A stretch of DNA of 26,409 bases from DATFHX01 sp035247945 (GTDB lineage Bacteria > Patescibacteriota > Saccharimonadia > Saccharimonadales > Saccharimonadaceae), in the NCBI GenBank assembly GCA_035247945.1, contig DATFHX010000011.1:1-26409 (forward strand). The letters run 5' to 3'. The notes beneath the pieces were generated by a model that had not been told where the DNA came from, made no database searches, and was given only the letters and a program-made list of their open reading frames with translations. Of this stretch, positions 22,428-26,409 are shown piece by piece. Within the stretch, counting starts at the first letter, position 1, and every line of letters begins with the position of its first letter. A program made the position numbers and the translations under genes.

Positions 22428-24239
22428 CTAGATACGACCGTTCTGAGGAATAAACTTACGTACTGCCATGAGACTTCCTCCACCGATGACAACTGCTGCA
22501 GCCGTCGCGAGGAGTGGCGTTAATGCCTCTCCGGTCTTAGGAAGTGTACACGTAAATCCGAAGTCAACTGTCATATTTGCATATGGGTCATCCGTACCCT
22601 GTCCGTCAGGGGCGAGATCAGCTTCAGCCGTTGGCTCAACACCCTTAGGTCCAATGTTGACTGCGTTCGACATAACCATTCCGTTTTGGGTTATACCGTT
22701 ACTGTTATTATCAACGTTCTTGTTTGGATCCGTCTCGAGTCCCGCACCAGATGATGGGATGCCACAAGCTGCGAGTGGACCACCTGATTGGAAGTTACTT
22801 GGGTCAATCTGCACCTTGTAACAATCTGCGTTTAGGTTATCGAATCGATAGTATCCATTCGCATCAGTCGTAGTCGATGCTAATTGGTTCCCGTCACAGT
22901 CCATCAGATTCACTTTTACATTCGCAACTCCGAGACTTCCACAAGGTGAGGCGCCGTCCCCAGAATCGATAGTTGCGGAGTTGTTCGTGTCACACCATAC
23001 TCGGTTACCAAGGCTGTATGGGTGCCATACACCAAAGTCGATAGTAAAATCTGAGGTGTCATCCTTATCATCATCTTTATTAGAATCTGATGTCGTAGGC
23101 TCTTGGAACAGTTGGAGATTGATAGCTGTCGAACATACTCCATTTGCATTCTGAGTTCCACCAGCCGGCACTAAACCGTGACTCTTGTTATCCGATTGGG
23201 TATCCGCAACTCCCGTTGGCACAGGGGAGGCTGTCGTTCCTTCGAGGACACCACCTGCCGCGAAGTTAGTCGGCATTACGCAGACGAAGTATTTACCTGG
23301 ATCAAGATCGGTGAAGCGATAATATCCGTCACGACCCTTTGTTGAGCCCGTACGCGGATCATCGGCTGTCTTTTTTGTTGCAGTAGGTGTCGCTGCAGCA
23401 AGTTCAGTAGCATCGAGCGTACCGTCGCCGTTAGCGTCGGCTGCATTCGTGTAGAGAGCCATGTTGACACCGTTAATACCAGAGGTTGCATCCTTACCAT
23501 TTACGATTCCATCATTGTTGGCGTCAAACCATACGTAATTACCGATAGAAACCTTCGCATAGAGTGGCTTGAGGTCGTTTGGATCGAGTCCCGTTGGGTT
23601 TGCACAGTTCTTGTCAACCCAGTACTGTGTCCCATCAGGGTTGGTAAACTTAATCATTGGACGAAGCTTCGTGTCTGGATCAATAAAGAACACGGCATCG
23701 TTATTACCACCCGCAGAGATACCTGAGTTAATGAACCCAGCATCCAAGGTTGTATTCGTGTTGTTTGGGTTCCAGCTTACGTCACCCATTGCGTCGTAGT
23801 GACGAACAAGTTTTTCCCAGAAAGCGAAGTCTGACTGCGCCTGGGTAATACCACCACTAATGGTCGTAAAGTCAGTTCCCTGCTTTCCAAGCATTGTTTC
23901 AATCAAGAATGCAGCACCAGTCTTGTCATTCTGGTCAGATCCGTTGAGTGCGTTCTTAACTTTCAAAACAAAGTCATCAACATTATTGACGCTCAAAAGG
24001 CTCGGGCTTCCTGGACCATCGTTGATAACGTCGTTAATGTTAATACCGTTATTGTACTGGTCCACTCCAGTAAAGTACCCGTCACAGTTTGCACGTCCAA
24101 ACAGAGTCGGTGCGCCAGTTGGTGGACAGACACTACTGCCTACGTGACCCGCAGCATGTGTCGTATTACTTGTAAATAAGAGTGTTGCCCCCACCACCAT
24201 AACGGCGGCAACAAGTGTAGTTCGCAGATACCTTAGCAT
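22428..24239 (-). CDS. LPXTG cell-wall protein with SdrD-B-like repeats and Ca-binding loops
   Basis: A 603-residue surface protein. It has an N-terminal signal peptide (MLRYLRTTLVAAVMVVGATLLF, cleavage near THAAG) and an N-terminal region of about 190 residues that I do not recognise. Two SdrD-B-like beta-sandwich repeats follow, each opening S-L/I-GN-x-V-W and closing GYYRF-x-(D/N)L. EF-hand or dockerin-like loops DANNDGIVNG and DANGDGTLDA suggest calcium binding. The C-terminus is a full sorting signal: LPKTG (566-570), a hydrophobic stretch and the tail VRKFIPQNGRI. The adjacent sortase is the probable anchoring enzyme. AGGG lies six bases before the ATG. Many Cys pairs (PPTGAP flank, SPCGS, DCDGN) may form disulfides. 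Likely an adhesin or wall-surface protein. Confidence 0.92.
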   Translation of the reverse strand: MLRYLRTTLVAAVMVVGATLLFTSNTTHAAGHVGSSVCPPTGAPTLFGRANCDGYFTGVDQYNNGININDVINDGPGSPSLLSVNNVDDFVLKVKNALNGSDQNDKTGAAFLIETMLGKQGTDFTTISGGITQAQSDFAFWEKLVRHYDAMGDVSWNPNNTNTTLDAGFINSGISAGGNNDAVFFIDPDTKLRPMIKFTNPDGTQYWVDKNCANPTGLDPNDLKPLYAKVSIGNYVWFDANNDGIVNGKDATSGINGVNMALYTNAADANGDGTLDATELAAATPTATKKTADDPRTGSTKGRDGYYRFTDLDPGKYFVCVMPTNFAAGGVLEGTTASPVPTGVADTQSDNKSHGLVPAGGTQNANGVCSTAINLQLFQEPTTSDSNKDDDKDDTSDFTIDFGVWHPYSLGNRVWCDTNNSATIDSGDGASPCGSLGVANVKVNLMDCDGNQLASTTTDANGYYRFDNLNADCYKVQIDPSNFQSGGPLAACGIPSSGAGLETDPNKNVDNNSNGITQNGMVMSNAVNIGPKGVEPTAEADLAPDGQGTDDPYANMTVDFGFTCTLPKTGEALTPLLATAAAVVIGGGSLMAVRKFIPQNGRI

Positions 24240-24310
24240 TTCATTCCCTCGCAGTGAATTTGCTTAACCATAGGTATTCCTATTCCCTCCTTATTGTTAA
24301 CTTAAAGCCC

Positions 24311-24341
24311 AAAAAGGCCCAACGAATAAACGTTGGGCCTT
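24311..24341 (-). terminator. Intrinsic terminator between sortase and LPXTG gene
   Basis: An 11-pair perfect stem read on the minus strand (AAGGCCCAACG with CGTTGGGCCTT, loop TTTATT) runs straight into a T-run. It lies 57 bases after the sortase stop and about 70 bases before the LPXTG start. It may simply end the sortase transcript, but a promoter at 24389-24361 upstream of it would place it in the LPXTG mRNA leader. Confidence 0.88.
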
Positions 24342-24360
24342 AGAGAACCTCTTGCACTCC

Positions 24361-24389
24361 ATAGTACCGCATTCTTTTTTTAAGCGCAA
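24361..24389 (-). promoter_or_regulatory. Candidate promoter of the LPXTG gene
   Basis: Minus-strand TTGCGC (24389-24384), exactly 17 bases, then TACTAT (24366-24361). The sortase promoter has the same TTGCGC and the same spacing. No better promoter was found between the terminator and the LPXTG start. Confidence 0.45.
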
Positions 24390-24398
24390 GCTTAATTT

Positions 24399-25019
24399 TT
24401 ATGACGTTCCCGTATCCGCACTAGCCTGTGCGTTTTTAGGAAGAAGCTTCGCCTCAATCACGTCCCGCCCATCCGACTCACCCTTCAGCGTACAACTATA
24501 GAGGGTCAATTTTGGATCCTTTGAAGGTGCTTCTATATAAATATCCCATGGTTTCACGCTATATTTCTTTTGTACCTGATACGTATATTGCTGCTTGTTA
24601 TACACCACGTCGATTGAATCGCCAACGTTCAGCTTATCGATATTATAAAAGGGCGAACTGTGCCTCGACGCAATTGGGTCGTAGGTCATTTGAAATCTGT
24701 GTGCGCTTAAAATAAAGTTGCCGCCACTCGCAGGGTCGCCTCGCTCTGGAAAGCGGTGCCAGGCACCTTTTTCCATAACAGCAGCATCACCGGACGCAAA
24801 CGGCACATCAACACCAATCTTTGGAATAATAATAGTATCTGCATTATATTCTTTAGACACCGCCACTTTCTCTTCGACTGTCTTAGGATCATATGGCTGG
24901 TAAATCGCCGGGCTAAAGACAAGCATGAGCATATAGGTGCCCGTCGCAGCACTGGCGACGCCAAACCCTAACCATATTGTTTTTTGTATTTTTGTACTTT
25001 TTCTTTTTTGTATTTTCAT
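24399..25019 (-). CDS. Sortase
   Basis: Membrane transpeptidase that cuts LPXTG proteins between Thr and Gly and joins them to the cell wall. From the ATG at 25019 it has 206 residues: a basic N-terminus (MKIQKRKSTK), one membrane helix (about 14-35), then the sortase beta-barrel. The catalytic triad is visible: H107 in ILSAHRF, C176 in TLYSCT and R185 in ESDGRDVIEA. SPFYNIDKLNVGD is the usual strand after the His. The pattern resembles class D/E sortases; subclass uncertain. The start is fixed by AGGAGG five to six bases upstream. The frame stays open further upstream, so an N-terminally extended form from ATG 25067 is possible. Its likely substrate is the gene just downstream. Confidence 0.93.
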   Translation of the reverse strand: MKIQKRKSTKIQKTIWLGFGVASAATGTYMLMLVFSPAIYQPYDPKTVEEKVAVSKEYNADTIIIPKIGVDVPFASGDAAVMEKGAWHRFPERGDPASGGNFILSAHRFQMTYDPIASRHSSPFYNIDKLNVGDSIDVVYNKQQYTYQVQKKYSVKPWDIYIEAPSKDPKLTLYSCTLKGESDGRDVIEAKLLPKNAQASADTGTS

Positions 25020-25034
25020 TTTTTCCTCCTCAAC

Positions 25035-25064
25035 AAAAAACCCGGACAAGGTTTTGTGTCCGGG
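25035..25064 (-). terminator. Intrinsic terminator inside the sortase 5' leader
   Basis: Read on the minus strand, CCCGGACA pairs with TGTCCGGG around an eight-base loop and is followed by TTTTTT (25040-25035). Only about 15 bases, holding the ribosome-binding site, separate it from the sortase ATG, leaving no room for a promoter in between. Any sortase mRNA must read through it. Confidence 0.88.
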
Positions 25065-25082
25065 CATCGAGTACCTAAAGTC

Positions 25083-25111
25083 ACTATATCGCACATTGGC
25101 GTGATGCGCAA
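25083..25111 (-). promoter_or_regulatory. Candidate sortase promoter
   Basis: Minus-strand TTGCGC (25111-25106), 17 bases, TATAGT (25088-25083). Transcription would start near 25076, about 12 bases before the terminator stem and about 9 bases before an in-frame ATG at 25067. Confidence 0.5.
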
Positions 25112-25141
25112 TATATGTTGTAAAAACGTATTGACTTTATT

Positions 25142-25170
25142 TTGAAAATTTAATTAACTAGAGACATAAA
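25142..25170 (+). promoter_or_regulatory. Possible promoter of the zinc-ribbon/PAS gene
   Basis: Plus-strand TTGAAA (25142-25147), 17 bases, CATAAA (25165-25170). An overlapping TAAAAT at 25167-25172 and an upstream TTGACT at 25131 are alternatives. The region is AT-rich and the choice is uncertain. Confidence 0.35.
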
Positions 25171-25192
25171 ATACAACAAAGAGAGGCTCGCG

Positions 25193-25218
25193 AAGTCCCA
25201 TGACTAAAGGGGTAGCTT
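25193..25218 (+). promoter_or_regulatory. Possible hairpin masking the ribosome-binding site of the 25219 gene
   Basis: TCCC (25196-25199) can pair with GGGG (25209-25212), which is the core of the AAGGGG Shine-Dalgarno site, and AAG (25193-25195) can pair with CTT (25216-25218). The structure is short, so this is only a suggestion of translational control. Confidence 0.3.
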
Positions 25219-25737
25219 ATGCAAACAAACACGCAAGAGGATTTTCTGCAACAATACCGATGTCAATCGTGCAACAAATTACTTTTCAAGGGGTCTCTCG
25301 TTATAAGTACTGTTGAAATTAAATGTCGAAAGTGTGGCATGATCTCTCTCTTTAATGTTCTCGACAATAACAAACAGCGCAACGACATGGCCTCCTTCCT
25401 TGTAAATGACCAAGGAATTATCGTCAATGCAGGAGCACTTAGTCCTGCGATGGGAGGACAACAGCGAAGTCTTATCGGCACTCGACTCTCCGCACTTTTC
25501 AATCTTCTCGGAGCAAAAGAGTGTACTCAAACCATCGAGGAGGCGCTCCATGGTCCAGTCTCCAATCAAGTATCCGAGTTCCAAGAAGAGCTAGAAGATG
25601 GGCAATCAATTACCTTGAAGTGGCATTTCATTAAACGGGGAGCGCAAACATTCGTTCATATTCGCCTACGGCTTAATGTAACCCCGCAACTTACTCCAGA
25701 ACAGGTAATCGTCTCAGAACTCGCCCCCGCATCCTAG
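25219..25737 (+). CDS. Com-like zinc-ribbon + PAS-like protein (putative regulator)
   Basis: A 172-residue soluble protein. Residues 13-44 carry two CxxC pairs (C15, C18, C36, C39) in YRCQSCNKLLFKG and IKCRKCGMISL. This strongly resembles the Com zinc-ribbon of phage Mu, an RNA-binding translational activator. Residues about 58-152 (FLVNDQGIIVNAGALSPAMG onward, with LIGTRLSALF and the strands ITLKWHFI and TFVHIRLRL) look like a PAS-type sensory domain. No output domain other than the zinc ribbon is present. AAGGGG lies six bases before the ATG. It is divergent from the sortase gene, so a role in controlling the surface module is conceivable but unproven. Confidence 0.75.
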   Translation: MQTNTQEDFLQQYRCQSCNKLLFKGSLVISTVEIKCRKCGMISLFNVLDNNKQRNDMASFLVNDQGIIVNAGALSPAMGGQQRSLIGTRLSALFNLLGAKECTQTIEEALHGPVSNQVSEFQEELEDGQSITLKWHFIKRGAQTFVHIRLRLNVTPQLTPEQVIVSELAPAS

Positions 25738-25749
25738 ATGGGGCAATGT

Positions 25750-25778
25750 TTGCATTTTATAGCACAACCTGCTAGCAT
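25750..25778 (+). promoter_or_regulatory. Candidate plus-strand promoter of an intergenic RNA
   Basis: TTGCAT (25750-25755), 17 bases, TAGCAT (25773-25778), with TGC directly before the -10 (extended -10). Transcription would start near 25785 and reach the terminator at 25920-25943. Confidence 0.45.
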
Positions 25779-25888
25779 ATTTAATTGTGGTCTAGTCTAC
25801 AATTTTCAGAGGCGCTCGACGCCCGGTGGGCTAGCCACCAAGAAATTATAGAGTTGATTATATTTTTCTTTGAAGAAACTTTAGATAA

Positions 25889-25917
25889 AGTATACCACCC
25901 CTGTTTAGCCAATGCAA
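25889..25917 (-). promoter_or_regulatory. Candidate minus-strand promoter facing the intergenic RNA
   Basis: Minus-strand TTGCAT (25917-25912), 17 bases, TATACT (25894-25889), with TGG before the -10. It has the same -35 and spacing as the opposing promoter at 25750-25778 and would make an antisense transcript leftward. Confidence 0.45.
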
Positions 25918-25919
25918 AT

Positions 25920-25943
25920 AAAAAGCCTGTTACCAGGCTTTTT
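25920..25943. terminator. Bidirectional intrinsic terminator
   Basis: AAAAAGCCTG pairs with CAGGCTTTTT around a TTAC loop (GTAA, a GNRA-type tetraloop, on the minus strand). T-runs follow on both strands. Confidence 0.88.
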
Positions 25944-26070
25944 ATTTTACCTTGGGCGAACCACCACCCTCGGTCTACGATATTTACCACAACACTCCGA
26001 TTTTTCCACTCAATAGGCGGTTTACATTATGTCATATCACCACCCTCCCTTCTTTTTTGTCTCTCGAGAT

Positions 26071-26104
26071 AACAAAAAACCCGGACAATTACTTGTCCGG
26101 GTTT
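26071..26104 (-). terminator. Intrinsic terminator downstream of the partial secreted-protein gene
   Basis: A 12-pair stem (AAACCCGGACAA, 26077-26088, with 26093-26104) and a GTAA tetraloop on the minus strand are followed by a T-run. Eighteen bases (26071-26088) are identical to the sortase-leader terminator at 25032-25049. The simplest role is ending the gene whose stop is at 26183. Confidence 0.88.
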
Positions 26105-26124
26105 AAATGTAACCTCTTACTATT

Positions 26125-26153
26125 AGTGTACAAAATGCTTATGTCAATGTCAA
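26125..26153 (-). promoter_or_regulatory. Consensus-like promoter just upstream of a terminator
   Basis: Minus-strand TTGACA, a perfect -35, is followed by 17 bases and TACACT (26130-26125). The terminator stem starts 20 bases after the -10. No minus-strand gene is visible downstream, so its product would be a very short RNA or read-through. Confidence 0.45.
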
Positions 26154-26182
26154 CATATTTCGCAGTATTATTCTGTTTCTCA

Positions 26183-26409
26183 TCAAAAAGCCACTACTGT
26201 TACAGTGAGTGAGGTATTATACGATCCAGCGGGCTGTTGAGCAGGAATTAGCTGATTAATCCCCATCGCCTGAAGATCCCATGAACAAAAACGAGCAGCG
26301 CTCGATGATCCGGAGAGTATTGAGAGCGAGTTGATCGCATTCGTAAAGGAGGCGGCAGTTCCAAGTGACACCCCCGTGTTCGTGCAGCCGGTCTTTGGTA
26401 ATGATGATG
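26183..26409 (-). CDS. C-terminal part of a probable secreted beta-sandwich protein (cut by window end)
   Basis: The frame is open from the window edge to a TGA at 26183 and gives about 75 residues. The end, INQLIPAQQPAGSYNTSLTVTVVAF, has the IPA-x-Q-PAGxY-x-x-x-LTVTV pattern common at the C-terminus of bacterial surface and pilin-like beta-sandwich domains. The composition is rich in Ser, Thr, Ala and Asn, as in exported proteins. A Cys precedes the last strands (ARFCSWDL). The N-terminus, any signal peptide and the true function lie outside the window. An LPKTG string near the window edge is not a sorting signal here because about 60 polar residues and no membrane helix follow. Confidence 0.65.
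   Translation of the reverse strand, partial: SSLPKTGCTNTGVSLGTAASFTNAINSLSILSGSSSAARFCSWDLQAMGINQLIPAQQPAGSYNTSLTVTVVAF

Larger units (their letters stand above)
25785..25945 (+). ncRNA. Candidate structured non-coding RNA, about 160 nt
   Basis: Between the promoter at 25750-25778 and a perfect terminator lies a series of potential hairpins: AATTGT/ACAATT (25783 to 25804), GGCG-ctcga-CGCC (25813-25825), GGTGG-gctag-CCACC (25827-25841), and AT-rich TTTCTT/AAGAAA near 25866-25879. No known RNA family was recognised; it is not a tRNA, and it looks too short for RNase P RNA. The exact ends are predictions. The minus strand could be transcribed too, from a promoter at 25917-25889. Confidence 0.35.
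25738..26182. other. 445-base region without a convincing protein gene
   Basis: This stretch holds a candidate transcribed RNA with hairpins (25785-25945), two facing promoter-like elements with identical TTGCAT -35 boxes, two strong hairpin terminators (25920-25943 and 26077-26104) and a consensus promoter on the minus strand (26125-26153). The open frames that cross it run through the terminators and have no ribosome-binding site. Confidence 0.7.

Noticed and set aside
24380..24400. TTAAGC-gcaa-GCTTAA hairpin followed by TTTTT on the plus strand
   Set aside because: It looks like a weak terminator, but no plus-strand gene lies upstream. The stem is short and AT-rich and its loop overlaps the better-supported minus-strand -35 box.
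25781..25990. 69-codon minus-strand open frame
   Set aside because: It runs through both arms of the perfect terminator at 25920-25943, has no ribosome-binding site and no recognisable protein pattern.
25738..26182. CRISPR array or attC-type integron repeat in the hairpin-rich intergenic region
   Set aside because: The hairpins differ from each other, are not regularly spaced, and no R-box sequences or cas/integrase genes are present.
26388..26402. LPKTG string in the partial secreted protein
   Set aside because: A sorting signal needs a hydrophobic segment and a basic tail within about 35 residues of the C-terminus. Here about 70 mostly polar residues follow and the protein ends in a beta-strand (TVTVVAF).
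1..26409. Alternative genetic code (TGA as Gly), as in some CPR lineages
   Set aside because: TGA ends recognisable proteins at their expected C-termini (for example the helicase and the desulfurase), and no conserved protein needs read-through of TGA.

Overview
The window looks like chromosomal sequence of a small-genome Patescibacteria (CPR) bacterium, most likely Saccharibacteria (TM7). The evidence is dense packing with short or overlapping gene junctions, several minimal-length housekeeping proteins, two secreted DUF348/G5 cell-wall proteins, a sortase with an LPXTG protein, and a disordered tail-anchored protein opening with a DFDELD motif that I associate with this group. The phylum call is inference from gene content. 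TGA is read as a stop (for example in the helicase gene), so the altered Gracilibacteria code does not apply. No rRNA, tRNA, CRISPR array or transposase was seen.

Layout, mostly on the minus strand. 1-3.9 kb: 5' part of alaS, then a cysteine desulfurase - YdcF-like - mnmA operon that should supply sulfur for 2-thiouridine in tRNA. 3.9-6 kb: a tatD operon with two small unknown proteins, and a divergent plus-strand orphan gene with its own promoter and terminator. 6-10 kb: metG behind a divergent laccase-fold (YfiH/YlmD-like) gene, then plus-strand genes for a second orphan and nadD, then a membrane-anchored unknown. 10-13.1 kb: two tandem paralogous secreted proteins (DUF348-G5 with a lysozyme-like or a 3D C-terminal domain), followed by rsmA. 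13.2-15.8 kb: a PcrA/UvrD helicase and a Nudix protein. 15.8-20.6 kb: a glycolytic operon pyk-pgk-tpiA ending in the tail-anchored protein. 20.7-22.4 kb: an M20 peptidase and tag on the plus strand, closed by a strong terminator. 22.4-26.4 kb: a surface module with an LPXTG protein carrying two SdrD-B-like repeats, a sortase, a zinc-ribbon + PAS-like regulator candidate, a structured intergenic region, and the C-terminus of another probable secreted protein.

Two regulatory themes stand out. First, many first-of-operon genes have an extended -10 promoter (TGnTATAAT) whose -10 ends only about 6-11 bases before the start codon, four times exactly 8 bases, which implies leaderless or nearly leaderless mRNAs. 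Operon-internal genes mostly have ordinary Shine-Dalgarno sites. Second, in the surface module intrinsic terminators sit between promoter and gene: every sortase transcript must pass a perfect hairpin with a U-run, and the LPXTG gene shows a similar arrangement with the same TTGCGC-N17 promoter layout. This suggests transcription attenuation of surface-protein display.
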